Shown piece after piece: positions 21,262-30,534 of a stretch of DNA of 64,000 nucleotides. Numbering within the stretch: the stretch's first letter is position 1; the number at the start of each line of letters is the position of its first letter. This stretch comes from an uncultured Alphaproteobacteria bacterium. GTDB lineage: Bacteria > Pseudomonadota > Alphaproteobacteria > Puniceispirillales > Marisalimonadaceae. The DNA lies in contig CAKZQZ010000029.1 in the NCBI GenBank assembly GCA_937142855.1, positions 47,010 through 111,009 of the forward strand, written 5' to 3'. The notes beneath the pieces are model-generated. The model worked only from the letters and a program-made list of their open reading frames with translations, was not told the DNA's origin and searched no databases. The position numbers were made by a program, and so were the translations under genes.

Positions 21262-23229
21262 TTGTCTGCACGTCTTTTAATATTTTTATTATCTATAGTA
21301 TTTTTTCCCTTTAATTCATCTTCAACAGAAACAAAACCTATTAGAATTACAATATACCCAACGATTATTGATAAAAAAGTTGTGGGAAGTTCTACTACTA
21401 TTATTAATAAGGAAACTATTAAAGAAAATGCTCATTTATCACTAGGACAACTTTTGAGTAAATTCTCAGGAATTAACTTTGAAAATTTATATTCTGGTGT
21501 GGATGTTAAATCGTCGGTGCGTGTTCGTGGTTTTGGTGAACAGGCTACTAGAAATGTTTTAATTCTAATTAATGGAATACGCATATCTGATATGACAATT
21601 GCTGGTGCTAATTTATCAAGAGTTTTAATTGAAAATGTCCAAAAAATTGAAATTATTAAAGGAGGTAAAGCTAGTCTTTTATTTGGTGATGGAGCTGTAG
21701 CAGGCGCAATAAATATAATAACTAAAAACCCTTTATACGTAGAAGATAAATTTCAAGTAAAAACCTCTTTAAAATCATTCAATACTAGACAACAAATTAT
21801 ATCTTCAGCTAAAAAATTTGATGATTTTGTTATTGATTATTCAATAACTAATTTAGAAACAGATGGTTATAGAAATAATAGTGAATATGACCAAAGTTCA
21901 TTTAATTTCAATTTGACAAATTTTAATGACGGTAATTCAAGGACTTTTGCTGAATTTAAAATGACTGACGAGCAAACACGTCTTCCTGGGAGTATATTAT
22001 TAACTGATTTTTACGAAAATCCAAAACAGACAAGATTTCCTGAAGATTTTGCAACAGAAAAAATTTCATCTATCAAATTAGGTGGTGAAAAAAATTTTTA
22101 TAATGAAAATAAAATCACCTCTATTTTAAGGCTTGAGAAAAAAGATCAATATTCGTCAATGTTAAATTGGGGCATAAGATATAAAAGCAAAACCACCTTA
22201 AATACTGCACATTTCAATTCACAATTTATTTCAAATAAAAGTACTTTAAAGAAAGATATTATTGGAAAGTTTGGAATTGATATTTACAACTCTACTTATA
22301 AAGTTGATGCAAATAACTGGGCATATAACCAGTATATAAATAAGGCTGAACAACAAATTATTGAGCCTTCAATCATTATTAATATTAAAGATAAAAAAAT
22401 TACTGGTTTAAATTATGAATTAGGCATTAGATCTCATCATTATGAGATAGATGTTTTTAATTTATTATCCTCAAGAGTAAAGGTATTGTCTAATAATGAA
22501 GAAAATTATGCTTGGTCGTTTGGAGCTGATTATAATATAAAAACCAATAATAAAATATTTGGAAATATTTCACGTTCATATAGATCACCAAGATTAGATG
22601 AAATTGTTACTGTTGGACCATCAACCAGTATAAACCCTCTTAAGCACCAATACTCTAATGAAATGGAGATTGGCTATGAAAATAAATTAATTAATAGTAG
22701 GTATAAAATTTCAGCTTTTAGAAATCTAATTAAAAATCAAATTTTTTATAATTCAACATCATTTGCTAATGAAAACTATGATCCATCAATACATCAAGGA
22801 ATAGAAATTGAATTAGATAAAAAAATTTCTAATCATTTAAGTTTTAGCTCTAATAGTACTTTTATGAATTCATATGTGGCTAAAGGTTCTTTTAAAGGAA
22901 ATGAGACACCATATGTCCCTAAATTGAGAGCTAATGCCTCTTTAAATTATAAAATTAATAGCAAAGCAAATCTTAGTTATTCATATAAATATTTTGGAAA
23001 AACACGTGCGGGTAATGATGACAATTATATTCTACCAAAATCGAAATCTTACCAAATATCAGATATTAAGTTATCTTATAACTTTAAAAACTTTACCTTG
23101 AATACTTTTGTAAATAACTTTTTAGATGAAAAATATTATACTAATTTAATTATGGGCAGCGGCAATGCCGCTTATGTTTATCCCCAAGCAGGCAGAACAA
23201 TAGGTTTAGAGATTGAAGCTGAATTTTAA
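21262..23229 (+). CDS. btuB: TonB-dependent outer-membrane receptor, BtuB-like (vitamin B12)
   Basis: 655 residues: a signal peptide (about 1-20), a plug domain (about 40-150; VRVRGFGEQATRNVLILINGIR and INIITKNP-like motifs cut short here) and a C-terminal 22-strand barrel ending in the aromatic residue F (EIEAEF). The start is TTG with GGAGG five bases upstream. The cobalamin riboswitch in the leader identifies the likely substrate as a corrinoid. No BtuFCD genes follow, so inner-membrane transport must be encoded elsewhere or by the next gene. A 16-base-scale overlap exists only if an alternative start of the next gene is used. Confidence 0.93.
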   Translation: MSARLLIFLLSIVFFPFNSSSTETKPIRITIYPTIIDKKVVGSSTTIINKETIKENAHLSLGQLLSKFSGINFENLYSGVDVKSSVRVRGFGEQATRNVLILINGIRISDMTIAGANLSRVLIENVQKIEIIKGGKASLLFGDGAVAGAINIITKNPLYVEDKFQVKTSLKSFNTRQQIISSAKKFDDFVIDYSITNLETDGYRNNSEYDQSSFNFNLTNFNDGNSRTFAEFKMTDEQTRLPGSILLTDFYENPKQTRFPEDFATEKISSIKLGGEKNFYNENKITSILRLEKKDQYSSMLNWGIRYKSKTTLNTAHFNSQFISNKSTLKKDIIGKFGIDIYNSTYKVDANNWAYNQYINKAEQQIIEPSIIINIKDKKITGLNYELGIRSHHYEIDVFNLLSSRVKVLSNNEENYAWSFGADYNIKTNNKIFGNISRSYRSPRLDEIVTVGPSTSINPLKHQYSNEMEIGYENKLINSRYKISAFRNLIKNQIFYNSTSFANENYDPSIHQGIEIELDKKISNHLSFSSNSTFMNSYVAKGSFKGNETPYVPKLRANASLNYKINSKANLSYSYKYFGKTRAGNDDNYILPKSKSYQISDIKLSYNFKNFTLNTFVNNFLDEKYYTNLIMGSGNAAYVYPQAGRTIGLEIEAEF

Positions 23230-23275
23230 TTCTTTTACCTTGAGTTTATTTTATCAAAGGTTTATTTATTTAATC

Positions 23276-23791
23276 ATGAAAATAGAAAAAGTCTCTTATT
23301 ACCTTTTAATTTTAATGGCATCAATTTGTGCTTTGTTTCTTTTCAGATTTTTACCACATCCTCCAAATTTCACGCCCGTTATCGCTATGGCTTTTTATCT
23401 GCCGATTTTATTTGGCCTATGGAGTATACCATTTATAATATTAGCTTTTGGTATAACAGACTATTTTATAGGTTTTCATAGTTTGCTTTTTTGGACTTGG
23501 GGAAGCCTAGCTTTAATAAGCTTAATCTCAAAATTTAGTAAAAATACATCTTCTAGAATTTTTTTGTGTTTCTCAGCAACTATAATATTTTTTATAATCT
23601 CAAATTTTGGTGTTTGGTTAAGTGGTTATTACGGTTATTCTATAGAATCATTAATTTTGTGTTATACTATGGCTATTCCATTTTATACTAATACTATGAT
23701 AAGCACTTTATTTTTTGCTGGATTAATTGAGTTTTTTATTTATTCAAAATACTATCTTTATCTTTCTGCTTATAAAAATAAAATTAATTAA
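23276..23791 (+). CDS. DUF6580-like integral membrane protein (ECF S-component-like)
   Basis: 171 residues from the ATG at 23276, with about five membrane segments. The N-terminal motif RFLPHPPNFTPV is the hallmark of the DUF6580 family, which is thought to be related to substrate-binding S components of ECF vitamin transporters. It is 46 bases downstream of the riboswitch-controlled BtuB-like gene and co-directional, so it is probably co-regulated by cobalamin. A TTG at 23213 would extend it back into btuB, but the ATG is favoured. A role in corrinoid passage through the inner membrane is an inference from context. Confidence 0.8.
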   Translation: MKIEKVSYYLLILMASICALFLFRFLPHPPNFTPVIAMAFYLPILFGLWSIPFIILAFGITDYFIGFHSLLFWTWGSLALISLISKFSKNTSSRIFLCFSATIIFFIISNFGVWLSGYYGYSIESLILCYTMAIPFYTNTMISTLFFAGLIEFFIYSKYYLYLSAYKNKIN

Positions 23792-23825
23792 ATTTTAAAA
23801 TATTTATCTTAAGTTTATTCTTTTC

Positions 23826-23854
23826 TTGACCAAAACTTTTTCTGCCTCTATCAA
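23826..23854 (+). promoter_or_regulatory. Possible promoter of tRNA-Asp
   Basis: TTGACC (23826-23831) and TATCAA (23849-23854) are 17 bases apart, 19 bases before the tRNA. The -10 box is imperfect. Confidence 0.45.
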
Positions 23855-23873
23855 GTATATTCATACCTTTAAA

Positions 23874-23950
<77 letters not shown>

Positions 23951-23977
23951 TTTAATAAGGGCGAATGACTTAAGAAA

Positions 23978-24982
23978 TTAATAAGATTTATTTTTTATTA
24001 GATAATCCATCCTATCAACGGATTTGACTTTGAAACTTAAATCCTTTTCATTTCGTATAATCTCAAAGTCTATTTCAACTCCATAATTGCCAGAGCTCCA
24101 AATTGTTTTGTAAAACATTTGAACGGTGTTTACAGCCTTTCCATTTACAGCCTTAATAATATCGTTTTTTTTAAGACCCGATTTTTCGGCAGGCCCTTTT
24201 TTGCTTACTCTTGTAATAATCACTTTACCAGAAGAATCATTAGTAGATATCCCTATGTACGGTTTAACATCTTTTTTGCGGCGACCATATTTGATTAAAT
24301 CATTTAGAATAGGTTTTAGTAAATTTATGGGAACGAACATATTACCTGGTGAAAATGTACCTGGAAATGCAGCATCTTGTACAAAAAGTGATCCTACCCC
24401 TAATATTTGACCATTTGAACTAATTAGAGGAGCTCCTGCCCAAGATTGATTCATAGGCAGTGTATAAATAGGCTTCTCTAGAAAATATTCCCACCATCCG
24501 ACAAATGGTCTTCTTGATACCATTTTTGCCATAGAACCAATTCCTTTTTGAGGTGAAGGAAGAATTAAAAGCGTATCATCCAAGTCGACATCATTGGAAT
24601 TACCTATCTCTAGAGGTGTTAATTTAGTTTTAATTATAGGTGATACAATACCAAATCCTGATGAGTGATCATATCCAGTCAATTTCCCAGGGATTTGTTT
24701 TCCATTTGGAAGTCCTATCATAATTTCATGCGCTTCAATGACAATATATCCTATTGTAAGAATATTATACTCGTCTATTATAACTCCACTTCCTTGTCGA
24801 ATTGTTCCAAGACTTTTTGAAGTTCTTGCCTCTTCTCGTATTTTGGAGTCAATACTAACAACTGAATTATAAAATTTTTTTATTTTTTCTTTTGTTATTG
24901 AATTTTCATCAGCCTTCACAAGCGACGAAATAAAAATTAAATAGAAAATCAAAAAATTTAAAAAAATCTTTAATAAATACAT
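23978..24982 (-). CDS. HtrA-like trypsin-fold protein with PDZ domain, catalytically inactive
   Basis: 334 residues: signal peptide (1-24, ending VKA), S1C-type chymotrypsin fold (about 40-225) and one PDZ domain (about 235-320; YIGIS, GPAEKSGLKKNDII). Aligning with DegP-type proteases, the catalytic His of ILTNNHVV is Y79 (ILTIGYIV), the Asp of the D-L-A-V-L strand is G109, and the Ser of NSGGPL is A182 (WAGAPL). All three are lost while the fold motifs remain, so it is probably a periplasmic pseudoprotease, chaperone or scaffold. Similar inactive S1C proteins occur in other alphaproteobacteria, from memory. It overlaps nothing and has its own transcription unit. Confidence 0.87.
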   Translation of the reverse strand: MYLLKIFLNFLIFYLIFISSLVKADENSITKEKIKKFYNSVVSIDSKIREEARTSKSLGTIRQGSGVIIDEYNILTIGYIVIEAHEIMIGLPNGKQIPGKLTGYDHSSGFGIVSPIIKTKLTPLEIGNSNDVDLDDTLLILPSPQKGIGSMAKMVSRRPFVGWWEYFLEKPIYTLPMNQSWAGAPLISSNGQILGVGSLFVQDAAFPGTFSPGNMFVPINLLKPILNDLIKYGRRKKDVKPYIGISTNDSSGKVIITRVSKKGPAEKSGLKKNDIIKAVNGKAVNTVQMFYKTIWSSGNYGVEIDFEIIRNEKDLSFKVKSVDRMDYLIKNKSY

Positions 24983-25202
24983 ATAATTTAACCCTATTGA
25001 AAACTATGAAATAGATAATTGAGTAGGTATTTATATTAAATAATATGATATAGTTGATGAATTAAGCAAGATTTTTGAAAGACAAATTTTTGAAATCGTT
25101 AGATGATAAGTTGAATTAAATATTACTTAATAAAAAATTATCTTTTAACTTGTTAATAGTATTAATTTGAGGTTGAATAAATTAATTATTTGTAGGGTAA
25201 AA

Positions 25203-25613
25203 ATGAAGATTGAATTACACCATATAAACTTATCTACGGATAAAGTTGATGAAATGAATGAGTTTTATTTAAAAGTGATGAAGCTTAAAACTGAAACTGA
25301 AGGTTTGCCGATTTTAGAAAAGAGGAAGGGTTATTCAGGTGATGTCGCTTTTGTTTCAGATGGTAAAATCCAAACTCACTTGGCAGAAAAAGACTTAGAC
25401 GTATGTTTTAAAACGGGTCATTCTATTAATCCATTAGAAAAAGGTCATATAGCTTATAGAACTGATGATTTAGAAGCCTTTAAAAAGCATCTTGATCAAT
25501 TAGATGTGCGGTATTCTGATTGGGGTGAAACTGCGGTAGCTGGTTGGAAACAAATCTTTTTTTATGACCCTGACGGTAATGTGATTGAAGTCCACGAAGT
25601 TGAAAATAAATAA
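25203..25613 (+). CDS. VOC (glyoxalase/dioxygenase fold) family protein
   Basis: 136 residues with two beta-alpha-beta-beta-beta modules. Likely metal ligands are a His at 6/7 (LHHINLS), a His near 60-80, and the final glutamate segment (GNVIEVHEV). The family includes glyoxalase I, fosfomycin-resistance enzymes and extradiol dioxygenases; the reaction here is unknown. Start ATG at 25203 with AGGG upstream; an earlier ATG at 25167 would add 12 residues without family similarity. It opens a run of plus-strand genes with an MFS exporter and an amidohydrolase. Confidence 0.85.
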   Translation: MKIELHHINLSTDKVDEMNEFYLKVMKLKTETEGLPILEKRKGYSGDVAFVSDGKIQTHLAEKDLDVCFKTGHSINPLEKGHIAYRTDDLEAFKKHLDQLDVRYSDWGETAVAGWKQIFFYDPDGNVIEVHEVENK

Positions 25614-25660
25614 ACAAAAATTCTAATTTAATTTTTAATGCATAAGACTGGTGGTAATTT

Positions 25661-26845
25661 TTGATAAAGCCAAATATTAATTTGTTGGCAGTGATTGTTG
25701 CTGTTCCTGTTATAGGAATGACGATAATTTCTCCAGCTTTAACTCTGATTAAAGATGATTTAAATATATCTTTTTCTGATACTCAATTGATTTTGACGCT
25801 ATATTTTACTTTCTTAGCACTTGGACAGATTTTATCAGGTCCTTTTTCTGATAAGTATGGAAGAAAACCTATTCTATTATTAGGTGCAACAATATACTGT
25901 GTATCTGCTTTTTTAGCTTCATTATCGTCTAATATTGAAATTTTATTAATTTTAAGATGTTTTCAAGGTTTTGGAGCTGCTGCCTGTTTATCAGTTGGTA
26001 GAACAATTATAAGCGATTGTTTTGATATCAGTGAAGCTGCTAAACAAATGTCAAAAATGACAGCTATTATGGCTATTATACCAATTACTTGTTTTATTTT
26101 TGGTGGTTTGCTAGCTGATTTTTGGGGATGGAGAACAAACCTCATTGCTTTAGGTATAATTAGTCTCACATTAATATTTTTTATGATATTAATGTTAAAA
26201 GAGACACTGCTTAATAAAGCTAAGAGCATCAGTTTTTATAATATGTTCTTAGTCTATAAAGGATTGATACAAAACAATTCATTTAATTTTTTTACCATAA
26301 CAACGGCAATGCAAACATCTATGTTTTTTGCAATGAATGGTTTTATGCCATATGAGTTTGCAAGAAAAGGGGTTAGTATTTCTGAATTTGGGATATGGTT
26401 TTCTTTAACTTCAGTAGGCTATATTTTTGGTAATATTATTAATAGTAAGTTAAGCCCAAAGCTAGGTTTAGAAAGAATGTGCTTGATTGGAACTGTTTGC
26501 TCTTTCTCCACTGTTTTAATTTTTTTTCTTAATAATAATTTTCTTGAAAATGGACCTTTAGCTCTATCTTTAATTTGCGTATTGTTCGGGTGTTCTAACG
26601 GTTTTGCAGTAGCTAATAGTATGACAGGAGCAATTAATTCATCTAAATTGAATAAAGGTGCAGCTAGTGGATTAATGGGAGCTTTTCAAGTTGGTTCAGG
26701 TGGGTTAGCGGGTTTTCTTATTATTTATTTTGGTGGTGCTGAAAATTTTAATATATGTTTGACCGCACTTTTTATTATGTCTGGGATTTCAATAATTTCT
26801 TCCTATTTAATTTTAAAAAAAAAGAAATTAACGTATAAAACTTAA
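25661..26845 (+). CDS. MFS transporter, Bcr/CflA-like
   Basis: 394 residues with twelve membrane helices. The MFS motif A is present in the loop after helix 2 (GPFSDKYGRKPILL), and the RCFQGFGAAACLSVGRTII segment with the GGLLADFWGWR region matches the Bcr/CflA drug-efflux subfamily (DHA1). It would exchange protons for a small molecule across the inner membrane. The start is TTG with GGTGG upstream. It is 2 bases before the amidohydrolase, so it may export or import a metabolite of that pathway. Confidence 0.87.
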   Translation: MIKPNINLLAVIVAVPVIGMTIISPALTLIKDDLNISFSDTQLILTLYFTFLALGQILSGPFSDKYGRKPILLLGATIYCVSAFLASLSSNIEILLILRCFQGFGAAACLSVGRTIISDCFDISEAAKQMSKMTAIMAIIPITCFIFGGLLADFWGWRTNLIALGIISLTLIFFMILMLKETLLNKAKSISFYNMFLVYKGLIQNNSFNFFTITTAMQTSMFFAMNGFMPYEFARKGVSISEFGIWFSLTSVGYIFGNIINSKLSPKLGLERMCLIGTVCSFSTVLIFFLNNNFLENGPLALSLICVLFGCSNGFAVANSMTGAINSSKLNKGAASGLMGAFQVGSGGLAGFLIIYFGGAENFNICLTALFIMSGISIISSYLILKKKKLTYKT

Positions 26846-26847
26846 TA

Positions 26848-27756
26848 ATGACTAATGATATTAAGATTATAGATGCGCACCATCACTTCTGGGATTTAAA
26901 TACAAACTATTATCCTTTTTTAAGTGATGAAATAGATACGAATTTTTTCTTAGGGAATTATAAATCTATTAGAAAAAATTATCTTCCTTTTGATTATATT
27001 AAAGATTCAAAGAATCATAACGTTATTGGAACAATTCATTGTGAAGCAGAATGGGATAGAAATGATCAGGTTGGAGAAACAAAATGGTTAGAGAAACTAT
27101 CAAAAAATAATAAATTTCCTAATGCCATTGTTGGACACGCCTGGTTTCATAAAAAAAATTCTGAGGCTATTATAGCTGAGCAAGCAAGTTTTGATTTGGT
27201 TAAAGGTATTAGATCAAAACCAATAACTAAAACATCCATCAATTCAAAAGAATATATTTATGAAGGTTCAATGCAGGATTTCACATGGCGCAATGGTCTA
27301 AAATTATTACAGAAGTATAATTTGAATTATGACTTAAGAATACCAAGTTGGCATTTAGAAGAAGCAATTGAAATAGTTAGATTAATACCCAATACAAAAG
27401 TGATAATTAATCATGCTGGTTTTCCATGGAATAGAACTGATGAGGGAATGAATTATTGGAGAAAAGGAGTGAAGTTGATGTCACATGAACCTAATACATT
27501 CATAAAACTGTCTGAGTTCGGTGTAAAGGGTAAAGCTTGGAATTATTCTCAAAATGAAAAAATTATACACGAATTAATTGATTTGTTTGGACCTCAAAGG
27601 TGTATGTTTGCAAGTAATTTTCCAGTTTCCAAGATTAAAATATCATTTGATGACTTATATAAGAGCTATAAACAAATTGTTAAAAATTTTTCTGTTGATG
27701 AAAAAAAATGGCTTTTTTCTAAAACTGCTATGAAAGTTTATGATATCAAGATTTAA
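26848..27756 (+). CDS. Amidohydrolase family protein (lactonase-like, COG3618)
   Basis: 302 residues of a TIM-barrel metal-dependent hydrolase. Metal ligands of the family are visible as DAHHHFWD near 9-16, a HCEAEW strand, a conserved NHAG motif near 190, and a C-terminal FASNFPV where the usual catalytic Asp is replaced by N (SNFP). The group includes L-fucono- and L-rhamnono-lactonases and 2-pyrone-4,6-dicarboxylate hydrolase. The actual lactone substrate is unknown. It sits between an MFS transporter and a HisC-like aminotransferase. Confidence 0.85.
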   Translation: MTNDIKIIDAHHHFWDLNTNYYPFLSDEIDTNFFLGNYKSIRKNYLPFDYIKDSKNHNVIGTIHCEAEWDRNDQVGETKWLEKLSKNNKFPNAIVGHAWFHKKNSEAIIAEQASFDLVKGIRSKPITKTSINSKEYIYEGSMQDFTWRNGLKLLQKYNLNYDLRIPSWHLEEAIEIVRLIPNTKVIINHAGFPWNRTDEGMNYWRKGVKLMSHEPNTFIKLSEFGVKGKAWNYSQNEKIIHELIDLFGPQRCMFASNFPVSKIKISFDDLYKSYKQIVKNFSVDEKKWLFSKTAMKVYDIKI

Positions 27757-27785
27757 ATTTTCTATTTTAATTAATGGAGTCTTAA

Positions 27786-28883
27786 TTGAGTATTAAATAT
27801 ACGAATATAGTTGATGGGTTGCCAGCATCTGTCCCTTTTGTAGGTCCAGAAGCACAAGAAAGAACTTTAAACCAAGTTTTTAAAGCACGAATTGGTGCTA
27901 ATGAGAGTGTTTTTGGTCCATCTTTAAAAGCAGTAATGGCTATGCAAAAAGAAATCATTAAAACATGGCAATACGGTGACCCCGAAAACTATGATTTAAT
28001 AAATGCTTTAGCTACTAAACATAAAGTTTCACCGAAAAATATTGTTGTTGGAGAAGGAATAGATGGACTTCTCGGATATCTTGTAAGACTAATTATACAA
28101 AAAGGTGATAATGTAGTAACGACCGATGGCGCTTATCCCACTTTTAATTATCATGTAAATGGATATGGAGGTTGTTTACATAAAGTTCCTTTTAAAAATG
28201 ATACAGAAGATTTAGAAAACTTATTGAATAAAGTAATAGAAACATCTGCTAAGATTTTATATGTTTCAAATCCAAATAATCCAATGGGTACAATTAATAC
28301 GCCAAAGGCTATAGAGAAGTTAATAGAAAACCTTCCTAAATCTACTTTGCTGTGCCTAGATGAAGCGTATAGTGATTTCTTACCAACTAATTTAATTCCT
28401 AATATATCGATTAACCAATCTAATGTTATTAGAATGAGAACTTTTTCTAAAGCTTATGGAATGGCAGGGCTTAGAGTAGGCTATGCAATTGGTGAACAAA
28501 ATATAATATTAAATTTTGAAAAAATTAGAAATCATTTTGGCATGTGTAGAGTATCTCAAGTTGGTGCTTTAGCGGCACTCGATGATAATATATTTATAAA
28601 TGATGTAATTCAAAAAGTAGGATCAGCTAGAAAAAGAATATCTGACATCGCTTTGAGTAATAATTGTAAATTTGTAAATTCTTATACAAATTTTATTGCA
28701 ATTGATTGTCTTAAGGATGATGTGTTTGCAAAAAAAGTTTTAGAAAATTTAATTAAAAAAAGAATTTTTGTTAGAATGCCATATTCATTTCCTCAAAATA
28801 GATGTATAAGAGTAACAGTAGGATTAGATAAAGATATTGATTTATTTGAAAAATATTTTCCAATTGCTTTGAAAGAAAGTTGA
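27786..28883 (+). CDS. Histidinol-phosphate aminotransferase-like PLP enzyme
   Basis: 365 residues of the fold-type I aminotransferase HisC-like branch. PLP lysine K222 is in RTFSKAYGMAGLRVGY; SNPNNPMG and CLDEAYSDF are the other cofactor contacts. The start is TTG at 27786 with GGAG seven bases upstream. The context (amidohydrolase before, aldehyde dehydrogenase after) argues for a catabolic or dedicated role instead of histidine synthesis, since no other his gene is nearby. True substrate unknown. Confidence 0.85.
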   Translation: MSIKYTNIVDGLPASVPFVGPEAQERTLNQVFKARIGANESVFGPSLKAVMAMQKEIIKTWQYGDPENYDLINALATKHKVSPKNIVVGEGIDGLLGYLVRLIIQKGDNVVTTDGAYPTFNYHVNGYGGCLHKVPFKNDTEDLENLLNKVIETSAKILYVSNPNNPMGTINTPKAIEKLIENLPKSTLLCLDEAYSDFLPTNLIPNISINQSNVIRMRTFSKAYGMAGLRVGYAIGEQNIILNFEKIRNHFGMCRVSQVGALAALDDNIFINDVIQKVGSARKRISDIALSNNCKFVNSYTNFIAIDCLKDDVFAKKVLENLIKKRIFVRMPYSFPQNRCIRVTVGLDKDIDLFEKYFPIALKES

Positions 28884-28951
28884 TACTTTTACCTAATTTT
28901 TTCACATAATAATTTAAAATAATTTTTTTATAGAATTCAGGGAGTTTATAA

Positions 28952-30397
28952 ATGTCAATCAAGTACCCAGATACTCAGCTTTTTCTCAATGGAGAATGGA
29001 GAGATGCTTTAGCTAAAGAAAGTCTTGAAATAATTAACCCAGCCACAGAAGAAGTTATTGGGAAAGTGTCTCACGCAAGAAAAGAAGACTTAGATATAGC
29101 TTTAAACGCAGCAGAAAAAGCTTTTAATAGTTGGAAAAATGTTTCAGCTTATGAACGCTCAAAAATCCTTCGTAAAGCAGCTGATATTGTAAGAAGTAAA
29201 GCTGATGAAATTGCAACTCTAATGACTTTGGAGCAAGGCAAGCCTCTTGTTGAAGCAAAAATGGAAACAATGGGAGCGGCTGATTCAATTGACTGGTACG
29301 CAGAAGAAGGAAGAAGAGCCTATGGAAGAATTATTCCATCACGTGCTCCTCAAGGTGTTTATCAGTTTGTATTTAAAGAGGCAGTTGGTGTAGTAGCTGC
29401 TTTTACACCATGGAACTTTCCTTTAAATCAAGTTGTAAAAAAAGTAGCGGCCGCATTTGCTGCTGGTTGTACAGCTATCGTTAAAGGTCCTGAAGAAACT
29501 CCAGCTAGTGTTGCCGAATTAATAAAAGCTTTTGATGAAGCAGGCATGCCAAAAGGTTCTATAAACTTAGTATATGGAATACCAGCTGAAATTTCAGAAT
29601 ATTTAATTGCGCATCCAATTGTAAGAAAGGTTACTTTTACTGGTTCAACTGCAGTTGGAAAGTTGTTAGCATCTTTGGCTGGAACGCATATGAAAAGGGT
29701 AACCATGGAACTTGGTGGTCATTCTCCTGCAATTGTCTGTGAAGATGCTGATGTTAAGGCAGCAGTTAAAATTCTAAGTGCTAATAAATTTAGAAATGCT
29801 GGGCAGGTATGTATCTCACCTACAAGGTTTTTAGTACATGATTCAGTCTACGAAGAGTTTGTTGATGGATTTGTTGAACAAGCCGAAGCTTTAAATGTTG
29901 GAAATGGTCTAGATGAGGGTGTGAAAATGGGTCCACTTGCCCACGATAGAAGACTTACGGCAATAGAGGGTTTTGTTTCTGATGCAGTTGAAAACGGCGC
30001 AAAAGTTTTAACTGGTGGCAAAAGGAAAGGTAATAAAGGTTACTTTTTTGAACCAACTGTAATGACAAATGTCAGTAATGATGCACGAATTATGAATGAA
30101 GAGCCATTTGGTCCATTGGCTCCAATAAACTCATTTAGTTCTATTGATGAAGTTATTGAAGAAGCTAATCGTCTCAATTATGGTTTAGCCGCATATGCTT
30201 ACACTAATTCAGCTAAAACAGCACAAGATTTAGGGCAAGCTATAGAAAGTGGTCAGGTTTCTATAAATCACCATGGTTTAGGACTTGTTGATACACCTTT
30301 TGGAGGTGTTAAGGATTCTGGATATGGATCAGAAGGCGGTCCAGAAGGCTTGGACGCTTATATGACAACAAAATTAGTTTCTCAAACTGGTTTATAA
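28952..30397 (+). CDS. NAD(P)-dependent aldehyde dehydrogenase, succinate-semialdehyde type
   Basis: 481 residues of the ALDH superfamily, GabD-like in length and in the motif GFGGxKDSGYG-like end (FGGVKDSGYGSEGG). Catalytic E253 (MELGGHSP) and C287 (NAGQVCIS) are present, and TPWNFP marks the cofactor site. It oxidises an aldehyde to the acid with NAD(P)+. The gene has a GGGAG site before ATG and its own downstream terminator, so it closes the operon starting at the VOC/MFS genes. The substrate could be succinate semialdehyde or another short aldehyde. Confidence 0.9.
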   Translation: MSIKYPDTQLFLNGEWRDALAKESLEIINPATEEVIGKVSHARKEDLDIALNAAEKAFNSWKNVSAYERSKILRKAADIVRSKADEIATLMTLEQGKPLVEAKMETMGAADSIDWYAEEGRRAYGRIIPSRAPQGVYQFVFKEAVGVVAAFTPWNFPLNQVVKKVAAAFAAGCTAIVKGPEETPASVAELIKAFDEAGMPKGSINLVYGIPAEISEYLIAHPIVRKVTFTGSTAVGKLLASLAGTHMKRVTMELGGHSPAIVCEDADVKAAVKILSANKFRNAGQVCISPTRFLVHDSVYEEFVDGFVEQAEALNVGNGLDEGVKMGPLAHDRRLTAIEGFVSDAVENGAKVLTGGKRKGNKGYFFEPTVMTNVSNDARIMNEEPFGPLAPINSFSSIDEVIEEANRLNYGLAAYAYTNSAKTAQDLGQAIESGQVSINHHGLGLVDTPFGGVKDSGYGSEGGPEGLDAYMTTKLVSQTGL

Positions 30398-30417
30398 ATA
30401 AATCTTTAAAATATATT

Positions 30418-30447
30418 AAAGCAGCCTAAATAGGCTGCTTTTGTTTA
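30418..30447 (+). terminator. Rho-independent terminator after the aldehyde dehydrogenase
   Basis: Arms AAAGCAGCC and GGCTGCTTT around a short TAAATA loop, followed by TTGTTTATTT, lie 21 bases after the stop. Confidence 0.85.
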
Positions 30448-30534
30448 TTTAAAGTACAATTTTTTTAATGTAATAAATTTTTATTTAATTAAATTTTTAA
30501 ATAAGGTACGATTTTCTATTTATAGGATTTATAT

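Noticed and set aside
24983..25202. 220-base A+T-rich gap between the HtrA-like gene and the VOC gene
   Set aside because: No hairpin, promoter pair, small gene or repeat stands out from the base composition.
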